From Marmoricola sp. Leaf446 (GTDB lineage: Bacteria; Actinomycetota; Actinomycetes; Propionibacteriales; Nocardioidaceae), in the NCBI RefSeq assembly GCF_001424755.1, contig NZ_LMRF01000006.1, forward strand, positions 413,862-477,861: a DNA stretch of 64,000 nt, given 5' to 3'. Shown in pieces: positions 47,049-56,098 of this stretch (position 1 is the first letter of the stretch; each line of letters begins with the position of its first letter). The position numbers and the translations under genes are program-made. A model generated the notes under the pieces. That model saw nothing but the letters and a program-made list of their open reading frames with translations. It was not told where the DNA came from and ran no database searches.

Positions 47049-48158
47049 ATGGGTCCTGCGGCGCGCTGGCTGGTGGTGCTCGCCGTGGCCGTGGCCCTCG
47101 TGGCGGTGCCCCAGGGCCTGCGCGCCCTCCCCGTGGCCGACACCGAGGAGAGCGCCGCCGACCTGGCCGCGCGCGTGCTCGACGCCGACCGTCTCGGCTG
47201 GTCCGGCGAGGTCGCCACCCAGGGTGACGTCGAGGTCCCGCTCAGCGGCGACACCTTCGGCGGCGTGGTGCGGATCCTCGGCGAGTCCAGCCGGCTGCGG
47301 GTGTGGTGGCGCGGGCCCACCGAGCACCGTGTCGACCGGGTCCGCGAGAGCGGCGAGACCGACGTGGTGCGCAACGGTGGCATGACGATCCGGTGGCGCT
47401 ACGAGGGCAACCGGGTCAGCTTCGTGCCGTACTCCCGGATCCGGCTGCCCGACGACCCCGACGTCGTCCCCGTCGCGCTGGCGCAGCGGCTGTTCACGGG
47501 CGCCCGACCCGCGGAGCTGTCCCGGCTGCCGTCCGAGCGCGTCGCCGGTCGCGCCGCCGCCGGTCTGCGGCTGGTGCCCGCCGACCCCCGCTCCACCATC
47601 GGCCGCGTCGACCTGTGGGCCGACCAGGAGACCGGGCTCCCGCTCCGCGTCGAGGTGTACGACGGAGCAGCCGGCTCGCGCCCCGTGCTGACCACCGAGA
47701 CCACCTCGGTCGACCTCGACCGCCCGGCCCGGTCCGCGACCCGGCTCGACATCTCCTCCGGCGTGGACTTCTCCCGCGGCGTGACGCTCGACGACGCGGC
47801 GGGCGCCGACGCCTACGCGCCGTTCGCCCCGCCCGACGAGGTGGCCGGGCTCCCCCGCCGCGGCGACCCCGAGGACTTCGGCGCGGTCGGCGTCTACGGC
47901 CGCGGGCCGACTGCCCTGGTCGCGGTGCCGCTGCGCGACGTGGTCGCCCGGGGGCTGCGCGAGCAGCTGCGCAAGGCCGGCACCGTCCGGGACACCGGCG
48001 AGCGGCAGGCGCTGGAGTTCGGGCCGCTCTCGGTGCTGCTCGACAGCAGCGGCCGCGGCAACTACGTGCTGCTCGGCACGGTCACCCCGGAGACCCTCGA
48101 GCAGGCCGCCGACGACGTGCGGGCCGGCGTACGCCTCGTGGACCCGGTGGGCCGATGA
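47049..48158 (+). CDS. LolA/MucB(RseB)-like exported protein
   Basis: A 369-residue protein with a signal anchor at residues 7-25 (WLVVLAVAVALVAVP). The mature part starts SAADLAARVLDADRLGWSGEVATQGDVEVP and continues with strands such as RLRVWWRGPTEHRVDRV and IRWRYEGNRVSFVPYS, the half-barrel pattern of LolA/RseB proteins that hold lipids or lipoprotein. TACCGT at 47036-47041, seven bases before the ATG, suggests leaderless initiation. It is coupled by overlap to an ABC transporter, so it may be the transporter's extracytoplasmic partner. Confidence 0.72.
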   Translation: MGPAARWLVVLAVAVALVAVPQGLRALPVADTEESAADLAARVLDADRLGWSGEVATQGDVEVPLSGDTFGGVVRILGESSRLRVWWRGPTEHRVDRVRESGETDVVRNGGMTIRWRYEGNRVSFVPYSRIRLPDDPDVVPVALAQRLFTGARPAELSRLPSERVAGRAAAGLRLVPADPRSTIGRVDLWADQETGLPLRVEVYDGAAGSRPVLTTETTSVDLDRPARSATRLDISSGVDFSRGVTLDDAAGADAYAPFAPPDEVAGLPRRGDPEDFGAVGVYGRGPTALVAVPLRDVVARGLREQLRKAGTVRDTGERQALEFGPLSVLLDSSGRGNYVLLGTVTPETLEQAADDVRAGVRLVDPVGR

Positions 48159-49057
48159 GCGAGCTGCTGATCGCCACCCACGGGCTGACCAAAGTCTACC
48201 GCGGCGGCGTCACCGCCGTCGACCACGTCGACCTCGAGGTCCGTGCCGGGGACGTCTACGGCTTCCTCGGCGCCAACGGCTCGGGCAAGACCACGACCGT
48301 GCGGATGCTGCTCGGGCTGGTGCTCGCGACCGAGGGCGGGATCGAGCTGTTCGGCGAGGCGATGCCGAAGGCGGGCGCGTCGGTGCTGCCCCGGGTCGGT
48401 GCCCTGGTCGAGGGGCCCGGGGCCTACCCCCACCTGTCGGGTCGGGCCAACCTGACGCTGCTCGACTCCACCGACGGCCGGCGCCGCCGCGGCGACCGCC
48501 GGCGCCGGGTCGGCGAGGTGCTGGAGCAGGTCGGGCTCGACCCGGCCGACCGGCGCCCGGTCCGCACCTACAGCCTCGGCATGCGCCAGCGCCTGGGGCT
48601 CGCCTCGGCACTGCTGCGGCGACCGCCGCTGCTCGTGCTGGACGAGCCGACCAACGGCCTGGACCCCCAGGGCATCCGCGAGATGCGCGAGCTGCTGCTC
48701 TCGCTCAACCGCGCCGGCACCACGATCTTCCTCTCCAGCCACCTGCTCGCCGAGATCGAGCAGATGTCGAGCCGGGTGGGCGTCCTCGACCGTGGCCGGC
48801 TGGTGCTCCAGGAGGACCTCGCCACGCTGCAGGCGCCCACCGGCCTGGTGCGGGTCCGCACGCCCGACCTGAGCACCGCGCTGCGGCTGCTCGACGGCCA
48901 GGTGGTCGACCGCGGCGAGGGCCACCTCGTCGTGCGCAGCCCCGACGCCGCCGCCCTCAACGCCCACCTGGTGGCCCGCGACGTGCGCGTCACCGAGCTC
49001 GGTCCCGAGCGACGCAGCCTGGAGGAGATCGTGCTCGCCGCGAGTGAGTCGGCGTGA
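48155..49057 (+). CDS. ABC transporter ATP-binding protein
   Basis: The 300-residue ATPase has Walker A GANGSGKTT near residue 41, signature YSLGMRQRLGLASALL near 141, Walker B LLVLDEPTNGLDPQG near 163 and the switch His in LSSHLLAEIEQ. It is of the exporter (CcmA/NatA-like) type. The ATG overlaps the stop of the LolA-like gene (ATGA), and the following permease overlaps its stop (GTGA). It powers export through the ABC-2 permease. Confidence 0.92.
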   Translation: MSELLIATHGLTKVYRGGVTAVDHVDLEVRAGDVYGFLGANGSGKTTTVRMLLGLVLATEGGIELFGEAMPKAGASVLPRVGALVEGPGAYPHLSGRANLTLLDSTDGRRRRGDRRRRVGEVLEQVGLDPADRRPVRTYSLGMRQRLGLASALLRRPPLLVLDEPTNGLDPQGIREMRELLLSLNRAGTTIFLSSHLLAEIEQMSSRVGVLDRGRLVLQEDLATLQAPTGLVRVRTPDLSTALRLLDGQVVDRGEGHLVVRSPDAAALNAHLVARDVRVTELGPERRSLEEIVLAASESA

Positions 49058-49866
49058 TCCGCGTCGAGCTGGTCAAGCTGTTGACCCGTCCGCGCACCTG
49101 GATCACCATCCTGGCGCTCAACGCCCTGCCCACGCTGGTGGCGGTGCTGCTCGCGGTCACCGACCTCGGGCCCCGCCCGGGCACCGGCCCGCCGTTCCTG
49201 TCCGCCGTGCTGACCGACGGCACGCTGTTCCCGCTGGCGGCGCTGGGCATCGTGCTGCCGCTGTTCCTGCCGGTGGCGGTGGCCGTGGTCGGGGGCGACG
49301 CGATCGCCGGGGAGGTGCAGAGCGACACGCTGCGCTACCTGCTGGTGCGGCCCGTGTCGCGGCTGCGGCTGCTCGTGGCCAAGCTGGTCAGCGTCGTGGT
49401 CTTCGTCGTGCTGGCCGTGCTGGCCGTCGCCGTCGTGGCGTACGTCGAGGGGCGACTGCTGCTCGGCGACGCCCCCGCCACCGGGGTGGTCAGCGTGTCG
49501 GGCTCGACCCTGACCCAGGCCGAGATGACCCAGCGCACCGGGCTGGCCTTCGTCTACGTCGTGCTGGCGATGCTCGGGGTGGCCGCGATCGCACTGTTCT
49601 TCAGCACCCTCACCGACTCCGCCGTCGGCGCCGCGCTGGGCACCATCGGCGTGCTGGTCGCCTCCACGGTGCTGCTGGGCCTGGACGCCGCCGACGCGAT
49701 CAAGCCCTACCTGATGACCCGGCACTGGCTGGCCTTCGTCGACCTGTTCCGAGATCCGATCCGGTGGGGCGACGTGGTCGACGGGGTGCTCACCCAGCTG
49801 GGCTACCTCGTGGTGTTCGCGGGTGCCGCCTGGGCCAACTTCGCCACCAAGGACGTCAACCGGTGA
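49054..49866 (+). CDS. ABC-2-type transporter permease
   Basis: A 270-residue protein with six predicted membrane spans. The amphipathic opening MIRVELVKLLTRPRTWITILAL and GEVQSDTLRYLLVRPVSRLRLLVAKLVSVVVF (about residues 88-119) are typical of ABC-2 permeases. Gene overlaps on both sides tie it to the ATPase and to a lipoprotein gene. Confidence 0.88.
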   Translation: MIRVELVKLLTRPRTWITILALNALPTLVAVLLAVTDLGPRPGTGPPFLSAVLTDGTLFPLAALGIVLPLFLPVAVAVVGGDAIAGEVQSDTLRYLLVRPVSRLRLLVAKLVSVVVFVVLAVLAVAVVAYVEGRLLLGDAPATGVVSVSGSTLTQAEMTQRTGLAFVYVVLAMLGVAAIALFFSTLTDSAVGAALGTIGVLVASTVLLGLDAADAIKPYLMTRHWLAFVDLFRDPIRWGDVVDGVLTQLGYLVVFAGAAWANFATKDVNR

Positions 49867-50429
49867 GGGCGCGGCTCGTGGGTCTGCTGGCGGCGCTCCC
49901 CCTCGCCGCGTGCGGCGGCGGCCCCGAGGGTCCCGACCTGGGGTTCGACCCGCCCGTGGAGCGGCTCGACCAGCAGCAGTACGACCAGCTGCGTGCGGCC
50001 GTCGACCGGGTCGCCGACGACGCCTTCGCCGCGGCGGGCACCGCCGTCGACGGGCGGGTCCGGGCCTACCAGCTGGTGACCGTGCGGTGCGCCGGCGAGC
50101 CGCGCACCGTCGGCAGCCTCACGGTGGTCGGCGAGCTGACCTACGCCGAGCCCGACGACACCGTGACCGACCGGACGATCGGGGCCGCCTGGCGCGACCA
50201 GGGCCTGGAGCCCGACGCCGAGGGACGTGCGGGCGCCTTCGCCAGCGCGGACCTCCCGGCCGGGTTGCCCGGCGACCTGCGGGCCGACGTGGGCGCCCGC
50301 GCCTCGCGCGACGAGCCCGGGACGCAGGACCGCGTCCGCCAGCTGTTCGCCCACAGCCCGTGTGTGGACCTGCGTGACGTCGAGGTGCCCGACGAGGACC
50401 GCGGCGACCTCGACGACCAGCTGCGGTAG
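49863..50429 (+). CDS. Putative lipoprotein of an ABC exporter operon
   Basis: The 188-residue product has a short signal (VRARLVGLLAALPLAACGG) with lipobox LAAC at Cys17, then an acidic domain with a late Cys pair (VRCAGEP and SPCVDLRD) that could form a disulfide. No named family recognised. The GTG overlaps the permease stop by four bases. As the last gene of the LolA-like/ABC operon, it may be a cargo or partner of the transporter. Confidence 0.75.
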   Translation: MRARLVGLLAALPLAACGGGPEGPDLGFDPPVERLDQQQYDQLRAAVDRVADDAFAAAGTAVDGRVRAYQLVTVRCAGEPRTVGSLTVVGELTYAEPDDTVTDRTIGAAWRDQGLEPDAEGRAGAFASADLPAGLPGDLRADVGARASRDEPGTQDRVRQLFAHSPCVDLRDVEVPDEDRGDLDDQLR

Positions 50430-50436
50430 GCCGGAC

Positions 50437-51219
50437 TCAGCACCCCGGCTCGGGCGCCACGACCGGCCCAGCACCGAGGGCGGCGTCCAGCACCCGGGCC
50501 ACCCGGGGGTCGCCCGGCAGGTCGTCGTGCTGCACGTCGGCCCCCGGGCACAGGTCCTGGACCAGCACGTTGCGCGCCCCCGCCAGGACCGCGGAGTCCG
50601 TCGGCGTCACCACCCGGTCGGCGTCGCTGCGCACCGTCGCCCACCGCGGCCCCTCGGGCGTCTCGTCGCCCGCGTTGAGCCCGCGCAGCAGGTCGCTGTC
50701 GGGCACCAGCTGCTCGCAGGCAGTGGGGCAGGTGCCGGCCGCCTCGACGGCCAGCTCGGCCACGTCGGTGCCGTGGTGCGGCGAGCCGAGCGTCACCACG
50801 CGGCGCACGACGTCGGCGCCGCCGTCGTCGCGGACGTAGAGCCGGACCACCACTCCCCCGGCCGAGTAGCCCACGAGGTCGACCGACGCGGCCCCGGTGC
50901 GCTCCCGCGTGTCCTCGACGAGCGTGGCGAGCCGGGCCGCCTCGTCGCGCAGGTCGCCGGTGCCGCCGCCCGCGGGCTGCAGCACCACCACCTCGCGGCC
51001 CTGGTCGCGCAGCCGCCGCACCAGCGGGTCGAGGGCGGCCACGCGGCCGCCGTACCCCGTCACGGCCACGACCGGGCCCGGGGTGCCCTGGTCGACCGAC
51101 GGGCCACCGAGGACGGCTCGGATCCCGGCCCACGCGACGAGCGCGACGAGGGCGGCGACGAGGAGGACGCCGAGCACCACCGCCTGCCGGCGCCGGGCCG
51201 GCGCGAGCCGGGACCTCAC
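50437..51219 (-). CDS. Membrane-anchored lipase/esterase-like alpha/beta hydrolase
   Basis: A 260-residue protein with an N-terminal signal anchor (residues 12-33). PVVAVTGYGGR opens the hydrolase fold, the nucleophile motif is LVGYSAGGVVVRLYV near residue 118, and TLGSPHHGTDVAEL is the lipase class-2-like strand after it. Asp and His follow (DRVVTP and VQHDDLPGDPRV). It starts 7 bases after the small membrane-protein gene on the same strand, so it is the third gene of the symporter operon. Substrate unknown. Confidence 0.82.
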   Translation of the reverse strand: MRSRLAPARRRQAVVLGVLLVAALVALVAWAGIRAVLGGPSVDQGTPGPVVAVTGYGGRVAALDPLVRRLRDQGREVVVLQPAGGGTGDLRDEAARLATLVEDTRERTGAASVDLVGYSAGGVVVRLYVRDDGGADVVRRVVTLGSPHHGTDVAELAVEAAGTCPTACEQLVPDSDLLRGLNAGDETPEGPRWATVRSDADRVVTPTDSAVLAGARNVLVQDLCPGADVQHDDLPGDPRVARVLDAALGAGPVVAPEPGC

Positions 51220-51226
51220 GGAGATG

Positions 51227-51496
51227 TCAGGGCGTGTCCTCGGGCACCACGACCGGACGCAGCCGCGCCCAGGCGAAGAACACGATCGCGGTCACGACCA
51301 TGCCGGCGCCGGCCCACAGGTTGACCCGCACCCCGTCGGCCTTGGCGATGTCGGCCGCGCTGTCGAAGATCGAGGCGATCAGCAGCACCACGCCGAAGAT
51401 GCCGATCAGCATCCCGATGAAGTTGCGGATGTCGAAGGCACCCGCCTTGCGGGTGCGCTCCGCCTGCGCGTCCGCGCCGGACATTTTCTCAGCCAT
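51227..51496 (-). CDS. Small two-span membrane protein next to an SSS symporter
   Basis: An 89-residue protein with spans at about residues 26-43 (FIGMLIGIFGVVLLIASIF) and 59-77 (LWAGAGMVVTAIVFFAWARL) and charged ends. It is 10 bases downstream of the symporter gene. SSS transporters such as ActP and PanF have small two-span companions (DUF485, DUF997); this one is not obviously either, but the arrangement is alike. Confidence 0.8.
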   Translation of the reverse strand: MAEKMSGADAQAERTRKAGAFDIRNFIGMLIGIFGVVLLIASIFDSAADIAKADGVRVNLWAGAGMVVTAIVFFAWARLRPVVVPEDTP

Positions 51497-51506
51497 GACT
51501 ACCGCC

Positions 51507-53207
51507 CTACCAGAAGATGATGTTGAGGCCGACGACGATGACGACGCCGACGCCGGCGAGGATGTTGGGCTTCTGGTACCACGCCAGTGCCCCCTCGTTG
51601 TCGTCGTGGAAGTCCATCTTGGGGGTCAGCGAGTAGACCAGGCCCCGCAGCTCGGACTCCTCGCGCGGCTTGGTGACCAGGGTGACCAGGACGCTGACGA
51701 TGATGTCGACCACGAAGGCCGCGCCCGCGGCCACGAAGCTCGCGCCCTGCCCGGAGAGGCCGACCCAGCCCTGCGAGAGGCCGCCGAGCGCGTCCTGGGA
51801 GGCGATGCCGACCAGGATCGCCGCCGTGGTGCCGGCCACCAGGCCGGTCCAGCCGGCCGTCGCGGTCATCCGCTTCCAGAACATGCCGAGGATGAAGGTC
51901 GCGAACAGCGGTGCGTTGAAGAACCCGAACAGCGTCTGCAGGTAGTTCATGATGTTCGAGTACGACGCCGCGAACGTCGCCGTGAAGATCGCGATCACCG
52001 TCGCCCCGACCGTGGCCGCCCGACCGACGGCCAGGTAGTAGCCGTCGGGCCGGTCCTTGACCACGTAGGTCTCCCACAGGTCGTAGGAGAAGACGGTGTT
52101 GAAGGCCGAGATGTTGGCCGCCATGCCGGCCATGAAGGACGCCAGCAGGCCCGCGATCGCGACGCCCAGCATGCCGTTGGGCAGCAGGTCGCGGATCAGG
52201 TAGAGCAGCGCGTTGTTGTAGTCCGGAGACCCGCCGTTGTTCTTGGGCTCGGAGATCTCGTTGACCAGGACCGCGGCGATCATGCCGGGGAAGATCACGA
52301 TGAACGGCACGAACATCTTGGGGAAGGCGCCGATGATCGGCGCGCGCTGGGCGGCCGAGATCGAGCTCGAGGCCATCGCCCGCTGCACCTCGACGAAGTT
52401 GGTGGTCCAGTAGCCGAAGGACAGCACGAAGCCGAGGCCGAGCACGATGCCGACCACCGACCAGAACGGGCTGTCGAAGCCGGTCAGCGCCTGGCCGGGC
52501 CACGACGAGAGCTGCTCGGCGCCGCCGGCGCTGGCGGCCACCTTCTCCTTCAGGCCGCCCCACCAGCCGACCTTGTGCAGGCCGATCAGGGTCAGCGGCA
52601 GCAGCGCGGCCACGATGACGAAGAACTGCAGCACCTCGTTGTAGATCGCGGCCGAGAGGCCACCGAGCGAGGTGTAGGTGAGCACGATGGCCGCGGCGAC
52701 GATGAGCGAGACCCACAGCGGCCAGCCGAGGATGATCTCGACGATGTTGGCCAGCAGGTAGAGGTTGATGCCCGCGATCAGCAGCTGCGCGATCGCGAAG
52801 CTCAGCGCGTTGACCAGGTGGGCCCCGGTGCCGAACCGGCGGCGCATGAACTCGGGCACCGAGCGGACCTTGGAGCCGTAGTAGAACGGCATCATCACCA
52901 CGCCGAGGAACAGCATGGCCGGGACCGCGCCGACCCAGAAGTAGTGCACCGTCGGGATGCCGTAGTTGGCGCCGTTGGCCGACATGCCGATGATCTCGAC
53001 CGCGCCGAGGTTGGCGGAGATGAACGCCAGTCCGGTCACCCACGCGGGCAGCGAGCGGCCCGAGAGGAAGAAGTCGATGCTGGAGGAGACCGAGCGGCGG
53101 GCCAGCACGCCGATGCCGATCACGAAGGCGAAGTAGACGCCGATCAGCAGGTAGTCCACCCAGTTGGTGTCGAGCCGCAGCGCACCTTCCGCAGCGAGGA
53201 CCGTCAT
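51507..53207 (-). CDS. Sodium:solute symporter (SSS/SGLT-like)
   Basis: A 566-residue transporter with about 14 spans. LGAVEIIGMSANGANYGIPTVHYFWVGAVPAMLFLGVVMMPFYYGSKVRSVPEFMRRRFG is the SSS sodium-site and TM1-3 signature and GYWTTNFVEVQRAMASSS the central one. It should import a sugar or similar solute with Na+. The divergent neighbour is galE, so a galactose-type sugar is a fair guess. The ATG follows GGAGG. Confidence 0.88.
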   Translation of the reverse strand: MTVLAAEGALRLDTNWVDYLLIGVYFAFVIGIGVLARRSVSSSIDFFLSGRSLPAWVTGLAFISANLGAVEIIGMSANGANYGIPTVHYFWVGAVPAMLFLGVVMMPFYYGSKVRSVPEFMRRRFGTGAHLVNALSFAIAQLLIAGINLYLLANIVEIILGWPLWVSLIVAAAIVLTYTSLGGLSAAIYNEVLQFFVIVAALLPLTLIGLHKVGWWGGLKEKVAASAGGAEQLSSWPGQALTGFDSPFWSVVGIVLGLGFVLSFGYWTTNFVEVQRAMASSSISAAQRAPIIGAFPKMFVPFIVIFPGMIAAVLVNEISEPKNNGGSPDYNNALLYLIRDLLPNGMLGVAIAGLLASFMAGMAANISAFNTVFSYDLWETYVVKDRPDGYYLAVGRAATVGATVIAIFTATFAASYSNIMNYLQTLFGFFNAPLFATFILGMFWKRMTATAGWTGLVAGTTAAILVGIASQDALGGLSQGWVGLSGQGASFVAAGAAFVVDIIVSVLVTLVTKPREESELRGLVYSLTPKMDFHDDNEGALAWYQKPNILAGVGVVIVVGLNIIFW

Positions 53208-53336
53208 CGTCGTACCTCCGTCGTGCCCCAGCGGCGACCCGATGTCGCCTCGGGCACGCTACTCCTCGCGCCTGGTCCCGTCGCGCACCCCGCTGGGTAA
53301 AGTCGCCGCTCCGTGTCGACGAGGTGAGGACGGGCG

Positions 53337-54296
53337 ATGAGCTGGCTGGTGACCGGGGGTGCGGGCTACATCGGCTCCCACGTGGTGAGGGCGTTCGGCG
53401 AGGTCGGTCTCGAGGTGGTCGTCGTCGACGACCTGTCCAGCGGGCACCGCGAGTTCGTCGGGTCCGACGTGCCCCTCGTCGAGGGCAGCGTCGTCGACAC
53501 CGACCTGCTGACCCGCACGATGCGCGAGCACCGCGTCGAGGGCGTCGTGCACCTCGCCGGCTACAAGTACGCCGGGGTCTCGGTGCAGCGACCGCTGCAC
53601 ACCTACACCCAGAACGTCACCGGCACCGTCCACCTGCTCGAGGCCATGGCCGCCACCGACGTCGGCGCCCTGGTGTTCTCCAGCAGCGCCGCGACCTTCG
53701 GCACCCCCGACGTCGACCTGGTGACCGAGGAGACGGCCACGCGCCCGGAGTCGCCGTACGGCGAGAGCAAGCTGGTCGGCGAGTGGGTGATCCGCGACCA
53801 GGCGGTCGCCACCGGCCTGCGCCACACCTCGCTGCGCTACTTCAACGTGGTCGGCTCCGGCACCGACGACCTCTACGACACCAGCCCGCACAACCTGTTC
53901 CCGATCGTGTTCGAGAAGCTGCTGGCCGGCGAGACGCCCCGCATCAACGGCACCGACTTCGAGACGCCCGACGGCACCTGCGTGCGCGACTACGTCCACG
54001 TCGCCGACCTCGCCCGCTCCCACGTGGTCGCCGCCCAGCGGCTCGCGGCCGGCGAGGACCTGCAGCCGGTCTACAACCTCGGCAGCGGCACCGGCTCCTC
54101 GGTCGCGGAGATCATGACCGCCATCCGCACCGTCACCGGCATCGACTTCACCCCCGAGCACGGCCCCCGCCGCCCCGGCGACCCCGCCCGCATCGTCGCC
54201 ACCGGTGAGGCCGCCGCCCGCGACCTCGACTGGCAGATGCGCCACACCCTCGAGGACATGGTCCGCTCGGCCTGGCAGGCCCGCAGCAGCCACTGA
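53337..54296 (+). CDS. galE: UDP-glucose 4-epimerase
   Basis: A 319-residue extended SDR. GGAGYIGSHVVRAF is the NAD loop (residues 7-20), SSSAATFG the active-site Ser/Thr region, and Tyr141/Lys145 lie in SPYGESK. RYFNVVGSG and HNLFPIVFEKLLAG are GalE features. It converts UDP-galactose and UDP-glucose. GTGAGG precedes the ATG by 7 bases; a TAAAGT -10-like hexamer lies at 53298-53303. Length is slightly short of E. coli GalE (338). Confidence 0.88.
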   Translation: MSWLVTGGAGYIGSHVVRAFGEVGLEVVVVDDLSSGHREFVGSDVPLVEGSVVDTDLLTRTMREHRVEGVVHLAGYKYAGVSVQRPLHTYTQNVTGTVHLLEAMAATDVGALVFSSSAATFGTPDVDLVTEETATRPESPYGESKLVGEWVIRDQAVATGLRHTSLRYFNVVGSGTDDLYDTSPHNLFPIVFEKLLAGETPRINGTDFETPDGTCVRDYVHVADLARSHVVAAQRLAAGEDLQPVYNLGSGTGSSVAEIMTAIRTVTGIDFTPEHGPRRPGDPARIVATGEAAARDLDWQMRHTLEDMVRSAWQARSSH

Positions 54297-54336
54297 CCCT
54301 GGCGCTCCGGGGGGCCGGTGCTGCCATGATCACCAC

Positions 54337-55104
54337 ATGAGCGCACCCATCACGGACCTGTTCGACCTGACCGGCAAGGTGGTCGTGGTGACGGGGGCCT
54401 CCTCGGGCCTCGGCGTCGCCTTCGCCGAGGCCTTCGCCCAGGCGGGCGCCGACGTCGCGCTGGGGGCGCGCCGGGTGGCGCGGCTCGACGACACCGCGGC
54501 GCTGGTCGAGGCCGCCGGGCGGCGGGCGCTCAAGGTCGGGACCGACGTCAGCTCCCCCGAGGACTGCCAGGCGCTGGTCGACGCGGCGGTCGAGGCGTTC
54601 GGCCGCGTCGACGTGCTCGTCAACAACGCGGGCATCGGCACGGCCGTGCCCGCGACCCGGGAGACGCCCGAGGAGTTCCGCTCGGTCATCGACGTCAACC
54701 TCAACGGCTGCTACTGGATGGCCCAGGCCTGCGGCCGGGTGATGGAGCCCGGCTCCTCGATCATCAACATCTCCTCGGTGCTGGGCCTGACGACCGCCGG
54801 GCTCCCCCAGGCGGCGTACGCCGCGTCCAAGGCCGCCCTGATCGGACTCACCCGCGACCTCGCCCAGCAGTGGACCGGGCGCAAGGGCATCCGCGTGAAC
54901 GCGCTGGCGCCGGGGTTCTTCGCCTCCGAGATGACCGACAGCTATCCCGAGGGCTACCTCGAGGCGCAGCAGCAGCGGATCCCGGCCGGCCGCCAGGGAG
55001 ACCCCCGCGAGCTCGCGGCCACGGCGGTGTTCCTGGCCTCGGACGCCGCGGGCTACATCACCGGGCAGACCCTCGCCGTCGACGGCGGCATGACGATCAC
55101 CTGA
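54337..55104 (+). CDS. Short-chain dehydrogenase/reductase
   Basis: This 255-residue classical SDR has VVVTGASSGLGVAFAEAFAQAG (NAD(P) loop), NNAG near residue 93, and the Tyr161/Lys165 pair in AAYAASKAALIG. The acidic/neutral residue after strand 2 (GARRVAR) suggests NADP preference. FabG-like but standalone; the substrate is unknown. No RBS; CATGAT six bases before the ATG could be a leaderless -10. It ends adjacent to the convergent DUF1304 gene. Confidence 0.88.
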   Translation: MSAPITDLFDLTGKVVVVTGASSGLGVAFAEAFAQAGADVALGARRVARLDDTAALVEAAGRRALKVGTDVSSPEDCQALVDAAVEAFGRVDVLVNNAGIGTAVPATRETPEEFRSVIDVNLNGCYWMAQACGRVMEPGSSIINISSVLGLTTAGLPQAAYAASKAALIGLTRDLAQQWTGRKGIRVNALAPGFFASEMTDSYPEGYLEAQQQRIPAGRQGDPRELAATAVFLASDAAGYITGQTLAVDGGMTIT

Positions 55105-55497
55105 TCAGCCCACCGCAGCGAGCGCGAGCAGCACCAGCGCGACGGCCGGCAGCGTGCCCTGCACCGCGGCCGGGCGCGCCTTGGTGCGGTCGGAGGTGAT
55201 CAGCACCAGTGCCGCGGCGAGCATCGAGCCGGTGCCCGCGACGACCAGGGCGACCCCGGCCTCGCGCACCGGCCCGAGCAGCGCCACGCCGACCAGCGTG
55301 ACCACGGCGAGGAACAGGTTGTAGAAGCCCTGGTTGTAGGCCATCTCCCGCGTCGCGGCCGCCTGCTCGGCGGTCGTCCCGAACGTACGACGCGTCGCAC
55401 GCTCCTCCCACCGCAGCGACTCCAGGACGAAGATGTAGACGTGCAGCAGCGCGGCCAGGACGGCGGGGACCGCGGCGGCGACGAGGAGGGCGTCCAT
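55105..55497 (-). CDS. DUF1304 family membrane protein
   Basis: A 130-residue protein with four spans. LHVYIFVLESLRWEERATRRTFGTT and MAYNQGFYNLFLAVV are the DUF1304 hallmark stretches, including the conserved Tyr-Asn-Gln-Gly. Function unknown. TAGCGT (complement of 55506-55511) lies eight bases before the ATG. Confidence 0.88.
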   Translation of the reverse strand: MDALLVAAAVPAVLAALLHVYIFVLESLRWEERATRRTFGTTAEQAAATREMAYNQGFYNLFLAVVTLVGVALLGPVREAGVALVVAGTGSMLAAALVLITSDRTKARPAAVQGTLPAVALVLLALAAVG

Positions 55498-55565
55498 GGC
55501 CGGGGACGCTACGCCCCCTCTCAGGTGCTCAGGAACCGCTCAGAGCGCGGTGGGACCCTGGAGGC

Positions 55566-56081
55566 ATGAGCCAGCAGCAGCCCTCCCCCCGCTTCCCGCA
55601 GTCCCCGCTCACCCTCGCGTTCCCCATGTCGCTCGGCGTCTACAAGAAGTACGCCGACGCCCAGCGGGCCGTCGACCACCTCTCCGACCACGAGTTCCCG
55701 GTGCAGAACTGCCTCATCGTCGGGACCGACCTGCGCCAGGTCGAGCGGGTGACCGGCCGGCTCACCTGGGGCAAGGTGCTGCTGGGCGGCGCGGCGTCGG
55801 GCCTGTGGCTCGGTGTCTTCGTCGGCCTGGTCGTCTCGCTCTTCGGCACCGGCAGCGCGGTCCCGGTGGTCCTCTCCACGATGCTCTTCGGTGCGCTGTT
55901 CGGCGTCGCGTGGGCCGCCGCGGGGTACGCCGCGACCCGCGGCCGCCGCGACTTCACCTCGGTGTCCCAGGTCGTGGCCACCCGCTACGAGCTGCTCGTG
56001 GAGCACAAGCACGCCGAGCAGGGCCGCGCGCTGCTCACCGGGCAGGACGACGCGCAGCAACCCCACCAGCCGGCCCCGTGA
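55566..56081 (+). CDS. General-stress-protein 17M (YflT)-like membrane protein
   Basis: The 171-residue protein carries a soluble alpha/beta domain at residues 25-60 (VYKKYADAQRAVDHLSDHEFPVQNCLIVGTDLRQVERV), typical of the YflT/GSP17M domain, and two spans at about 70-120 (LLGGAASGLWLGVFVGLVVSLF and VVLSTMLFGALFGVAWAAAGY). The tail is polar and Gln/Pro-rich. Family members are stress-induced; the mechanism is unknown. TGGAGG touches the ATG. Confidence 0.8.
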   Translation: MSQQQPSPRFPQSPLTLAFPMSLGVYKKYADAQRAVDHLSDHEFPVQNCLIVGTDLRQVERVTGRLTWGKVLLGGAASGLWLGVFVGLVVSLFGTGSAVPVVLSTMLFGALFGVAWAAAGYAATRGRRDFTSVSQVVATRYELLVEHKHAEQGRALLTGQDDAQQPHQPAP

Positions 56082-56098
56082 GCCGCTAGGTTCGGCGG

